DNA from: DASZMX01 sp035551475
GTDB lineage: Bacteria; Verrucomicrobiota; Verrucomicrobiia; Limisphaerales; Palsa-1400
Assembly (NCBI GenBank): GCA_035551475.1
Contig: DASZMX010000044.1
Span: forward strand, 1 to 51,987
Length of the DNA stretch: 51,987 bases
Direction of reading: 5' to 3'
The position numbers and the translations under genes were made by a program. The notes beneath the pieces are model-generated. The model was not told where the DNA came from. It saw only the letters and a list, made by a program, of their open reading frames with translations, and made no database searches. Shown here piece by piece: positions 43,151-51,354 of the stretch. Position 1 is the first letter of the stretch. Every line of letters begins with the position of its first letter.

Positions 43151-43176
43151 GCCGGGGCGGGCTCTTCCGCCCCGGC
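43151..43176 (+). repeat. Perfect GC-rich hairpin between LamG and pseudopilin genes (locus B)
   Basis: A 10-bp perfect inverted repeat, GCCGGGGCGG (43151-43160) and CCGCCCCGGC (43167-43176), with loop GCTCTT. It lies 25 bp after the LamG stop codon and 23 bp before the pseudopilin ATG. No T-run follows. Its sequence differs from the locus A hairpin, but position and strength match, so the structure, not the sequence, seems to be kept. Confidence 0.7.
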
Positions 43177-43198
43177 GCTTCCAGCAGTCTTGAATCGT

Positions 43199-44017
43199 AT
43201 GAAAGACAGGCTCCCTCGTGCCCACGAATCGCGCGGCTTCACCTTGATTGAGCTGCTCGTTGTCATCGCCATCATCGCCATTCTCGCCTCCATGTTGCTG
43301 CCGGCCTTGAGCCGCGCCAAAATGGAATCGTGGAAGGCCAAGGACATGGCCAATCACCGGCAGCTCGTGTTGGCCGCCACCATGTATAAGGACGATAGCA
43401 ACGGCTATCTTCTCCCCAACGCCCCCTCCGGTTGGAGTTTGACCGGCGGCGCGAAATCGTGGATCGATTCGGCCCACGACGAAGGCTGGGGCGCCCTCGA
43501 CGGCAACACCAATTTGTCTCTCTACACCTCCGCCCTGCTCGCGCCTTATGTCGCCAATCAAATTGGCATCTATAAATGCCCCGCTGACATCATTCCGTCC
43601 GCCAACGGCCAGCGGCTGCGCAGCTATTCCATGAATGGCCAGATGGGGGCCGTCTATATCACGGACCACAATCTGCACCCGAACCAATTGCAGTATATCA
43701 AAGAGCGCGACCTGGTTAAGCCCAGCCCTTCCATGGCGTTTATTTTCTGCGAGGAAAATCCTGATTCCATCGGTGACGGCTATTTGGAAGTGGATAGCCA
43801 GGGCGGTTCGTTTCCTGACGTGCCGGCGGCCTATTTGAATGGCGCGTGCGGATTTTCTTTTGCCGATGGCCATGCGGAAGTTCACAAATGGGTCACCAAG
43901 ACGCTCACGTCCATCGTCGTCGCCGCGCCTAAATCGTCGCACAACCCATCAGTCGCGGGCGGTGTCAACAATGCCGACTTTATTTGGTTCTCCCAGCGGT
44001 CCGCCGCCGCGAAGTAA
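43199..44017 (+). CDS. Type II secretion/type IV pilin-like pseudopilin, locus B
   Basis: A 272-aa protein, exactly as long as the locus A pseudopilin. The prepilin leader ends in G13|F14-TLIEL, with conserved Glu5 and the hydrophobic helix LLVVIAIIAILASMLLPALS. The globular part begins with HRQLVLAATMYKDDSNGYLL and ends with GFSFADGHAEVHKW, the FADGHAE motif common to large pseudopilins of the PVC group, followed by a C-terminal DFIWFSQRS block. The ATG at 43199 gives a normal leader; a TTG three codons earlier is possible. It is 12 bp before the GH18 gene start. No pilus or type II secretion machinery is encoded in the window, so assembly must depend on genes elsewhere. The overall sequence outside the N terminus and the FAD.HAE motif has diverged strongly from its counterpart. 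Confidence 0.9.
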   Translation: MKDRLPRAHESRGFTLIELLVVIAIIAILASMLLPALSRAKMESWKAKDMANHRQLVLAATMYKDDSNGYLLPNAPSGWSLTGGAKSWIDSAHDEGWGALDGNTNLSLYTSALLAPYVANQIGIYKCPADIIPSANGQRLRSYSMNGQMGAVYITDHNLHPNQLQYIKERDLVKPSPSMAFIFCEENPDSIGDGYLEVDSQGGSFPDVPAAYLNGACGFSFADGHAEVHKWVTKTLTSIVVAAPKSSHNPSVAGGVNNADFIWFSQRSAAAK

Positions 44018-44028
44018 TCGTTGAATTC

Positions 44029-45183
44029 ATGAATTTTTGCCTGCGAGTCCTGGCTGGGGTGGCCTGTCTGTTTTGTTCTGTGGCGCGCGCCCAATTGTGG
44101 ACGACCGCATATTTTCCCGGCTGGGAGCAAGGCCAGATGGCGGTTGCCGACATCGATTTTGGCGTCATCAGCCATGTCGTCCATTTTTCGCTCGTGCCGA
44201 ATCCGGATGGGACGCTCGACGCGGAGGCCAATCACATCACGCCTGACAACACGGCCGAATTGGTGACGCGCGCGCACGCCGCCGGCCGCAAAGTGTTGCT
44301 CTGTGTGGGCGGCGCCGGCTCGCAGGCTGGCTTTCAGGGTGCGGCCTCCGCCGCCCATCGCAGCGCGTTTGTCACGAACCTCATCCATGCCCTCAGCGTG
44401 GGGCAGTACGATGGGCTGGACCTGGATTGGGAGCCGTTGCCGGTTTCAGACTTTCCTCTTTACACCAATCTCGTTCACGATCTCCGCGCCGCCCAGGCGC
44501 CGGGCCAGCTTCTGACCGCCGCGGTCTCCGCCTACCCGGCATGGGGCGATCCGCCTCGTTCCGAATCCGCGCTTTTCGCCTCACTCCAGGGACAATTTGA
44601 TCAAATCAACTTGATGACCTACGACCTTTCGGGCGCTTACGCCGGGTGGGTTTCCTGGCACAATTCCCCGCTTTACGATGGCGGCTATCGTTTTGCCTCC
44701 ACCACGAATTTAGTCCCCTCCATCGACGGCGCGGTGCGCGGCTTCACGGCAGCGGGCGTCGCTCCTGCCAAAATCGGCATCGGCGTGGCGTTTTACGGAT
44801 ACATCTGGACCGGCAGCGTTTCGGCCCCGCGCCAAACCTGGAGCGCGGCGCCTATTGTCAAACAAATTTCCTACGCCGATATTCTCGCCACGTACTATCG
44901 CCCCTCTTCCTATCGCTGGGACACCAATGCGCAGGCGGCTTATCTTTCGCTTCCTGCCAGCGGCGCGGGCGCGCGGTTTATTTCCTACGACGATGAGCGG
45001 GCTTGCCAGGCGAAGGTTCGTTATGCCCGCGACCAGCGCCTTGGCGGCGTGATGATCTGGCAATTGGCGCACGGGCATTTGCCGGGGCAGCCGGCGGGCC
45101 AGCGCGATCCCTTGCTGCGCGCCATCCAGAAGGAAATGGCCGCGCCCGCCGGCGGCCGCAAAGACACTGCCGTCAATCCCTAA
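44029..45183 (+). CDS. Secreted GH18 chitinase-like enzyme without FYR tail
   Basis: A 384-aa exported protein with signal peptide at about residues 1-22 (LRVLAGVACLFCSVARA). The GH18 barrel has the complete catalytic strand YDGLDLDWEP, with Asp128, Asp131, Asp133 and Glu135, and QINLMTYDLSG further on. It resembles the GH18 at 33597 over the whole barrel (shared CVGGAGSQAGFQGA-type and YDLSGAYAGW-type blocks) but stops after the barrel with a short basic end instead of the tail domain. The ATG at 44029 sits 12 bp after the pseudopilin stop, and the symporter starts 2 bp after this gene, so all three are in one operon. Products of chitin cleavage would be taken up by the neighbouring transporter. 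Confidence 0.9.
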   Translation: MNFCLRVLAGVACLFCSVARAQLWTTAYFPGWEQGQMAVADIDFGVISHVVHFSLVPNPDGTLDAEANHITPDNTAELVTRAHAAGRKVLLCVGGAGSQAGFQGAASAAHRSAFVTNLIHALSVGQYDGLDLDWEPLPVSDFPLYTNLVHDLRAAQAPGQLLTAAVSAYPAWGDPPRSESALFASLQGQFDQINLMTYDLSGAYAGWVSWHNSPLYDGGYRFASTTNLVPSIDGAVRGFTAAGVAPAKIGIGVAFYGYIWTGSVSAPRQTWSAAPIVKQISYADILATYYRPSSYRWDTNAQAAYLSLPASGAGARFISYDDERACQAKVRYARDQRLGGVMIWQLAHGHLPGQPAGQRDPLLRAIQKEMAAPAGGRKDTAVNP

Positions 45184-45184
45184 C

Positions 45185-47017
45185 ATGCAACTCCATCCGA
45201 TCGACTGGGTCATTGTCGCTGCGACCTTGCTCATCTGTTTTATCCCCGCGCTGTTCTTCGGACGTCGCGCCGGGAAAAGCTCCTCCGAATTTTTCGCGTC
45301 CGGTCGCTCGGTCCCCTGGTGGCTGGCCGGCCTTTCCATGGTCGCCACCACCTTCAGCAGCGATACGCCCAACCTCGTCACCGACATCGTCCGCCGCCAA
45401 GGCGTGGCGGGCAATTGGTGTTGGTGGGCCTTTGCCCTCACGGGGGTGGCGACGGTTTTTTTCTACGCGCGCATGTGGCGCCGCTCCGAGGTGATGACCG
45501 ACCTGGAGTTTTACGAGCTGCGTTATTCCGGCAAGGCCGCGAGTTTTGTGCGCGGTTTTCGGGCTGTTTATCTGGGGCTTTTCTTCAACTGTTTTATCAT
45601 GGCGTCCGTCAGCCTCGCCGCGTGCAAAATCGCCAACATTCTCTTTGGCCTGCCGCGCTGGCAAACGTTGCTGGCCTGCGGAATTTTGAATGTTATTTTC
45701 GCCGCCTATTCCGGCCTTTGGGGGGTGCTCGTCATCGACATGATTCAGTTCTTCATCAAGATGACCGCCGTGATCGCCGCGGCTTACTTCGCGGTGCAGC
45801 ACGTCGGCGGCTTGCCCATCATGGTGCAGAAACTCTCCGCGCCCATGCTCGGCCCCGATGGCCACACCACGCTGCATTACCTCAACATCCTGCCCGATTT
45901 CTCCAACAACTGGGACATCGCCCTCGCGGTTTTTGTCATGCCCATTGCCGTGCAATGGTGGGCCACGTGGTACCCTGGAGCCGAGCCGGGCGGCGGCAGC
46001 TACATTGCCCAGCGCATGCTCGCTTCCAAATCGGAGAAAGATTCCCTTGGCGCCGTGTTATTCTTCAACGTCGCCCATTACATTTTGCGGCCCTGGCCCT
46101 GGATCCTCGTCGGCCTTTGCTCGCTGTTGGTTTATCCAGAGCTGGCTGACATCCAAAAAGCCTTTCCCAATCTCGACCCCAAATTGCTCGGCCACGACAT
46201 CGCCTATCCCGCCATGCTGAAATTTCTTCCTGTCGGGTTCGTCGGCTTGATGGTGGGTGGATTGATTGCGGCGAACTCATCCACGATTCTCACACATCTC
46301 AATTGGGGCTCATCGTATCTTGTTCATGATTTTTACCGGCGTTTTATCAAGCCGGACGGCGATGAAAAACATTACGTCGCGGTGGGCCGGTTTGCCACGG
46401 TGGGGCTGTTCCTCTGCGCCTCCAGCCTGGTCTATCTGCTGGACTCGGCCAAGGACACTTTTGACATCATTCTGCAGGTCGGCGCCGGCACGGGCTTGCT
46501 GTATCTGTTGCGGTGGTTTTGGTGGCGCATCACCGCGTGGTGCGAAGTGGCGGCCATGATCAGCTCCTTCGGCGTGTCCGTGCTGATTCTGGCCTTGCGC
46601 AAATACGGCCACATGGAAATTCCCACGCAATACGCGCTTTTGGCCACGATTGCCTTTACCACCTTGTGCTGGCTCCTCACCGCCTTTTTCGGCCCCCAGA
46701 CCGACCGTCAAGTATTGGCCGCTTTCGTCCAAAAAGTGCAGCCTTTCGGGCCGGGCTGGAAACCCATTCGCCGCTCCCTGCGCGACGCCGGAATTCCGCC
46801 CGTGGCCACGCGCGAAAGCATCCCGCTTGCGCTTGTCGGGTGGTCCACGGGTTGCGCGACCATTTGGTCGGGGCTATTTACCGTGGGAAATATTCTTTAT
46901 GGACGCTATCAGCTTGCGCTTCTGCTGGGGGCTGTCTTTGTCGTCAGCGGCACGATCCTCTGCGTGATCATCAACCGGCTGTGGACCGGCCCGTCGCTGT
47001 CAAACAGCCAGAATTAA
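45185..47017 (+). CDS. Sodium:solute symporter (SSS family)
   Basis: A 610-aa inner-membrane sodium-coupled transporter with about 14 membrane segments, longer than basic SSS members (about 500 aa) by a C-terminal extension carrying extra helices. Family features are the N-terminal GRRAGKSSSEFFASGRSVPW, then LSMVATTFSSDTPNLV (the sodium-site helix, TM1-2), MTDLEFYELRYSGK, SGLWGVLVIDMIQFFIKM, and GFVGLMVGGLIAANSSTILT (TM8, with the Ser/Thr of the Na2 site). Transported solute cannot be read. Position after GH18 in locus B suggests GlcNAc or a chitooligosaccharide, parallel to the MFS porter in locus A. Its 3' end overlaps the convergent regulator gene by 18 bp. Confidence 0.9.
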   Translation: MQLHPIDWVIVAATLLICFIPALFFGRRAGKSSSEFFASGRSVPWWLAGLSMVATTFSSDTPNLVTDIVRRQGVAGNWCWWAFALTGVATVFFYARMWRRSEVMTDLEFYELRYSGKAASFVRGFRAVYLGLFFNCFIMASVSLAACKIANILFGLPRWQTLLACGILNVIFAAYSGLWGVLVIDMIQFFIKMTAVIAAAYFAVQHVGGLPIMVQKLSAPMLGPDGHTTLHYLNILPDFSNNWDIALAVFVMPIAVQWWATWYPGAEPGGGSYIAQRMLASKSEKDSLGAVLFFNVAHYILRPWPWILVGLCSLLVYPELADIQKAFPNLDPKLLGHDIAYPAMLKFLPVGFVGLMVGGLIAANSSTILTHLNWGSSYLVHDFYRRFIKPDGDEKHYVAVGRFATVGLFLCASSLVYLLDSAKDTFDIILQVGAGTGLLYLLRWFWWRITAWCEVAAMISSFGVSVLILALRKYGHMEIPTQYALLATIAFTTLCWLLTAFFGPQTDRQVLAAFVQKVQPFGPGWKPIRRSLRDAGIPPVATRESIPLALVGWSTGCATIWSGLFTVGNILYGRYQLALLLGAVFVVSGTILCVIINRLWTGPSLSNSQN

Positions 47018-48154
47018 AATCGGCTCCGCCAACTGGTCGAGGTCCGCGAAATTGCGCAATTTCTCCAGCAAGATCGGCGACACGCGCACGCCGCTCGGCG
47101 CGATCGGCACGCCGTCCTTGGTGTGGGCCGGCGATTTCAACACATCGCCCACGTGCAGGTCCTTCACGCTGACCGCCCGCGTCGGGGCTTCGTCGCTCTG
47201 CCGCGCCGTGAAGAAAATATCCAGGCTCGCCGCAATCGCTTCCAACACCGTCGGATCATATAACTCCGGCGATTTGCGCATGATCGACATGGCTCGTTCC
47301 GTTGGCTTGCCGCTGGCTTCGGCCGCCTGCAAATCGTGCAGAATCCGCAGAATCCGCGCCCCCAGCGGAATCTGTTCCCCCGCCACGCCGTCACACGGAT
47401 AACCTGAGCCGTCGAAATTCTTGTGCTGGTACAAGACAATTTTCGCCACTGTTTCCAACCGCGAAATATTCGTCAGCAAATTCGAGCCGACCAGCGGAGC
47501 GCGCGCGATCATGTCCTTTTCCTGGGGGGACAACAGGTAATTGGCGCGCGCCTTTTCCAGCACAGCCACCGGGACCGCCACGTAACCGATTTGAGAAAGC
47601 ATCGCTCCCAGCTCCAGCTCCCAAGTCGGCTTCAGCTGCAAAAAATTCGCCACCGACCGCATTGATTGGCTCAACCTTTGCCCGCGCCCAAAAGAATCCG
47701 GGTCGTGCATGGCCAGAATATCGCTCAAAGCCTTCACGCTCCCGTGGAGGGTGTTTTCCAAAAGCTCGCGTTCCGCCGTGATAAGTTGGTATTGACGCAG
47801 TCCCGCGCGCAACGCCGAGATCAGCTCATCGGGCGGGCAGGGCTTGGTCAGGAAGCGGAAAATATGCCCATGATTAATCGCGTCGCGCGCCGTCTGCTGA
47901 TCGGCGTTTCCGGTCAACATGATGCGCACCGTGTCCGGCGCCTTTCCCTCCAGCTTGATCAGGAAGTCGATGCCATTCAGCCCGGGCATCCGCATGTCGG
48001 CCACCACCACGGCGTACGGCGGACGTTGCGCCATCGCCGCCAGCGCTTCTTCGCCGCCCGTCGCGATGTCGATTTTGAAATCTTTCCGCAGAACGCGCTG
48101 GAAGCCGGCCAACACCTCCGGCTCGTCATCCACGAATAAAATCTCCGCCGTCAT
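47000..48154 (-). CDS. Response regulator with degenerate HD-GYP domain
   Basis: A 384-aa RpfG-like protein. The receiver (about 1-120) has FVDDEP, phospho-acceptor Asp53 in VADMRMPG, and LTGNADQ. The output (about 140-340) is an HD-GYP-type domain: the second half motif YQHKNFDGSGYPCDGVAGEQ is well kept. However, the metal-binding His-Asp normally found in LLHDIGK is replaced by Ser187-Gln188 (AMLSQIGYV). Cyclic di-GMP hydrolysis is therefore unlikely, and a binding or protein-interaction role is more plausible. A small C-terminal domain (LHVGDVLKSPAHTKDGVPIA) follows, as in many such regulators. It overlaps the kinase gene before it by 4 bp, so the two form a pair. Confidence 0.88.
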   Translation of the reverse strand: MTAEILFVDDEPEVLAGFQRVLRKDFKIDIATGGEEALAAMAQRPPYAVVVADMRMPGLNGIDFLIKLEGKAPDTVRIMLTGNADQQTARDAINHGHIFRFLTKPCPPDELISALRAGLRQYQLITAERELLENTLHGSVKALSDILAMHDPDSFGRGQRLSQSMRSVANFLQLKPTWELELGAMLSQIGYVAVPVAVLEKARANYLLSPQEKDMIARAPLVGSNLLTNISRLETVAKIVLYQHKNFDGSGYPCDGVAGEQIPLGARILRILHDLQAAEASGKPTERAMSIMRKSPELYDPTVLEAIAASLDIFFTARQSDEAPTRAVSVKDLHVGDVLKSPAHTKDGVPIAPSGVRVSPILLEKLRNFADLDQLAEPILILAV

Positions 48155-49779
48155 GGCCCCTTCCGATCATCCGCCATCGGCAGTCCCACAATAAAAGTCG
48201 TGCCGCGCCCTTCCTCGGTTTCAAACGACAGCTCCCCGCCATGCCGATCCACCATCACCGAGCGCGCAATGGCCAGGCCTTGCCCCGTCCCGCGCCCCAC
48301 TTCCTTGGTCGTGAAAAACGGATCGAAAATCCGGTCGCGAATCTTCTCGGGAATGCCGCCGCCGGTGTCGCTGATGCGTATTTCCACGCGGTCACCCTTC
48401 TGGCGCGTTGCGACCAGGATCGTTCCTTTGCCGGTCTGGCCCGTTCGCGCCATATGATCGGCGATGGCATGGGCCGCGTTGACCACGATATTCAAAATCG
48501 CCTGGTTGACCTCGCCCGGATGGCAGAACACCGCCGGCAAACCCGCCGCGAAATCCGTCTGCATGTCGGCCACATATTTCCATTCGTTGCGGCACACCGT
48601 GAGCGTGCTTTCGATCGAGCGGTTCAAATCGATCGGCACTTTGTTTTCTCCGCCCGGGTGCGAAAACTCCTTCATCGCCTGCACGATCTTGGCCACGCGC
48701 TCCACGCCCGTCAGCGATTGTCCGATGGCCAGCGGAATTTCGCGCAGCAAATCCGGCAGCTCCATCGAGCCGATGGCGGCGTCGATTTTCTGCGTTAATT
48801 CCGGCGCGAAGGATTGCTCGCGCGCCCGGTTCAGCAACTCGCCAAATTGCTCCAGCAAACCGTTCAAATCGCCGAAGGCGTCCTTGGCAAAACGCAGGTT
48901 GTCGCCGATGAATTGCGTCGGCGTGTTGATCTCGTGCGCGATGCCGGCGGCCAATTGCCCGATGGATTCCAGTTTTTGCGCCTGCCGCAATTGCGTTTCC
49001 ATGCGGCGCCGCTCTTCCTCCGCCCGTTTGCGGCTGCTCATGTCGTGCGCAATGAGCGAAAGAAATTCCACCCGTCCCCCGGCCGATTTGTGCCCCAGCG
49101 CCACTTCCGACACCGGGATTTCGCGCCCGTCGCGTGTCAATAACATGGCTTCGCCAATCCACGAGCCCTTTTCCATCGCCGTGGGGATGGCTTCCTGGCG
49201 CACCCGCTCCAGCGCCGAGGGCGGATGCAAATCATCCACGCGCAGCTTGGTGACATCGTCGTTCGGCCCCAGGCGGAGCATCTCGCGCCCCGCGTGGTTC
49301 ATGTACAAAACGTGCTGCGTGGAGACGTCCGCGATGCACACAAAATCCGGCGTCGCCTCCACAATCGCCTGCAAACGAATCTTCGTTTGCTCGGATTGGG
49401 TGCGCAACAACGCCTGTTTGCGCAAACGCGCATCGACCGTGGCGAGGAGGGATTGGGCCTGGAACGGCTTGGTCAGGTACGCATCCGCGCCGCGTTCCAT
49501 GCTCTGCCGCAAACCCTCCGGATCATCGCTGCCCGTGACAAAAATAAATGGGATGGTGGAAGTCGAGGTGTTATGCCGCAGCGCCTCCAGCACGTCGTAA
49601 CCCGAGCCGTCCGGCATTTCGACATCGCAGACGATCATGTCTGGTTGATGCGCAATCGCCGTGCGGATGCCATCGCGGCAATTGGCCGATTCCAAGGTGG
49701 TAAAACCGCTCCCCTGCAAGGTCGCCTGCAGCGTCTTGCGAAAAGGTTCGTCATCATCGATGACCAGGATGCTTTCCAT
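48151..49779 (-). CDS. Hybrid sensor kinase: receiver, PAS and histidine kinase
   Basis: A 542-aa soluble kinase with no membrane segment. An N-terminal receiver (about 1-120) has VIDDDEPF and Asp52 in VCDVEMPDG. A coiled stretch leads to a PAS domain (about 140-255, VEATPDFVCIADVSTQHVL), then the kinase core with His282 in GIAHEINTP and a HATPase domain (NIVVNAAHAIADHM, ISDTGGGIPE, DPFFTTKEVGRGTGQGL). A receiver in front of the kinase suggests a relay from another kinase, perhaps the partial one at 51355. It overlaps the HD-GYP-like regulator by 4 bp. TATACT at 49785-49790 on the minus strand lies 5 bp before its ATG and could be a -10 box, though I found no -35 partner. Confidence 0.92.
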   Translation of the reverse strand: MESILVIDDDEPFRKTLQATLQGSGFTTLESANCRDGIRTAIAHQPDMIVCDVEMPDGSGYDVLEALRHNTSTSTIPFIFVTGSDDPEGLRQSMERGADAYLTKPFQAQSLLATVDARLRKQALLRTQSEQTKIRLQAIVEATPDFVCIADVSTQHVLYMNHAGREMLRLGPNDDVTKLRVDDLHPPSALERVRQEAIPTAMEKGSWIGEAMLLTRDGREIPVSEVALGHKSAGGRVEFLSLIAHDMSSRKRAEEERRRMETQLRQAQKLESIGQLAAGIAHEINTPTQFIGDNLRFAKDAFGDLNGLLEQFGELLNRAREQSFAPELTQKIDAAIGSMELPDLLREIPLAIGQSLTGVERVAKIVQAMKEFSHPGGENKVPIDLNRSIESTLTVCRNEWKYVADMQTDFAAGLPAVFCHPGEVNQAILNIVVNAAHAIADHMARTGQTGKGTILVATRQKGDRVEIRISDTGGGIPEKIRDRIFDPFFTTKEVGRGTGQGLAIARSVMVDRHGGELSFETEEGRGTTFIVGLPMADDRKGP

Positions 49780-49849
49780 CTCTTAGTATATCGGCGGCAA
49801 GAACTTTGACTTGAGGCAACAATCCGAAACCAGCGAATCCCCTAGACCG

Positions 49850-50470
49850 CTACGTCAACGGCGCAATCGCCCGCACCTGGCGCATGCGTTCCGCCTCGAT
49901 AATCGCTTCCATCCGCCGCAAATCTTCCTGCACGCTCGAGCTGATGATCAGGTATTGGAAATTTTTCCACTGCTCGATTTCCACGCGCGCCACCTCCAGC
50001 CGCTGGCGCAAATCCTCCGGCAAATTGGCGCCGCGCCGTTGCAGCCGTTGGGCGAGGATTTCCAGCGAGCCCGGCGTCAAAAAAACCGTCACCATCGCCT
50101 GCCGCAGTTCCGCGTCGTTCGCCGCCCGCGCGCACACTGTCGCGGCCCCTTGCACATCGATGGCCAGGAGCACGTCGCGTCCCTGCCGCAATTTGTCCAG
50201 GGCCTCCGCTTTCGGCGTGCCGTAAAATTGCCCGTAAACGATCGCGTGCTCCAGGAAGTCCCCGGCGTTCACCCGTTCCGCAAACGCCTCAGGCGTCAAA
50301 AAAAAGTAATCAATCCCGTCGCGCTCTCCCGTCCGCGGCGGCCGGGTGGTGCAAGTCACCGCCCGGGTCATTTCCGGATGGGCCGCGAGCAGTTGCTGGC
50401 AGAGCGTCGTCTTGCCCCCGCCTGACGGGGCGGAAAGGACAATGAGCAATGGCGCCCTGGTTTCGTTCAT
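49850..50470 (-). CDS. gmk: Guanylate kinase
   Basis: A 206-aa essential enzyme that phosphorylates GMP to GDP. The P-loop is SAPSGGGKTT (residues 13-22), and the GMP-binding segment TTRPPRTGERDGIDYFF, YGQFYGTP, and IDVQGAATV (Walker B) are all in place. Length is normal. It overlaps the yicC stop by 4 bp (50467-50470), the standard bacterial yicC-gmk order. There is a 70-bp gap before the next kinase gene. Confidence 0.96.
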   Translation of the reverse strand: MNETRAPLLIVLSAPSGGGKTTLCQQLLAAHPEMTRAVTCTTRPPRTGERDGIDYFFLTPEAFAERVNAGDFLEHAIVYGQFYGTPKAEALDKLRQGRDVLLAIDVQGAATVCARAANDAELRQAMVTVFLTPGSLEILAQRLQRRGANLPEDLRQRLEVARVEIEQWKNFQYLIISSSVQEDLRRMEAIIEAERMRQVRAIAPLT

Positions 50471-51342
50471 TCGACATTCTGGACTTGCTCGCGAAATTTT
50501 TCCAGCTCCGCTTTCAGCATGACAATGTCCCGGGAAATCGCGCTGTCATTGGCCTTGGAGCCCAGCGTGTTCACCTCGCGGTTGATTTCCTGCGCCAGAA
50601 AATCCAGCGTGCGCCCCGTCGGCTCGGTGGATTTCACGCAGTCGTCAAACTGCTGGAAATGACTCTGCAACCGCGTCAATTCCTCGCTGACATCCGAGCG
50701 GTCGGCAAAATAAAAGACTTCCTTCAAGAGCCGTTCATCCTCCAGCGCCGGCGCCTCAATGCCCGCCGCCTGGATGCGCTTGCGCAACTGTTCGCGGTAA
50801 CGCTTCGCGACTTCCGGCGCCCGCTTCGCCACTCCCTCCACGGTTTTGCGCATCGTGGCAATGCGCGCTTTGAGATCGCGCGCCAGAAAGCTGCCCTCGC
50901 GTTCCCGCATTTTGATCAACACTTGCAGCGCCTGAGCCAGCGCCTTGGAGGTCGCGGGCCAGAGTTCGTCCGCCTCGGAAATCGCCGCCGCCGGCTGCAA
51001 CACGCCCGGGGCGCGCGCCAGCAGGTCGAGGGTGATGCCGTCTGTCAACTTCAATTCCTTGGCCAGGGCCCGCAGTTCGCGCACATACCCGCGCGCCAGC
51101 TCCACATTGATGTGCGTGCCCGCCGCGCCGTCCGCGGCGTGGGCCGAGACGCGCACTGTCACCCGCCCGCGCGCCACCGCCTTGTTGATTTCGTCGCGGA
51201 TCTGCGCCTCGAGCACTTCCAAATCGCGGGGGAGGTTGACCGCGATTTCGCTCTGCTTGCGATTCACGGAGCTGATCTCGACGGTGATTTTGAAGCCGCG
51301 CTCGGAGCATTCGCCCCGGCCGTAGCCAGTCATGGATTTCAT
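50467..51342 (-). CDS. yicC: YicC family endoribonuclease
   Basis: A 291-aa cytoplasmic protein of the YicC family, which in E. coli has been described as an endoribonuclease affecting small RNA turnover. The N-terminal domain starts with the hallmark MKSMTGYGRGE and SSVNRKQSEI, and the C-terminal domain (about 205-291) has RSDVSEELTRLQSHFQQF, GRTLDFLAQEINREVNTLGS and KFREQVQNVE, all diagnostic. It precedes gmk with a 4-bp overlap. The ATG at 51342 is certain from the MKSMTGYG start. Confidence 0.95.
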   Translation of the reverse strand: MKSMTGYGRGECSERGFKITVEISSVNRKQSEIAVNLPRDLEVLEAQIRDEINKAVARGRVTVRVSAHAADGAAGTHINVELARGYVRELRALAKELKLTDGITLDLLARAPGVLQPAAAISEADELWPATSKALAQALQVLIKMREREGSFLARDLKARIATMRKTVEGVAKRAPEVAKRYREQLRKRIQAAGIEAPALEDERLLKEVFYFADRSDVSEELTRLQSHFQQFDDCVKSTEPTGRTLDFLAQEINREVNTLGSKANDSAISRDIVMLKAELEKFREQVQNVE

Positions 51343-51354
51343 GCCGGCGGCAGG

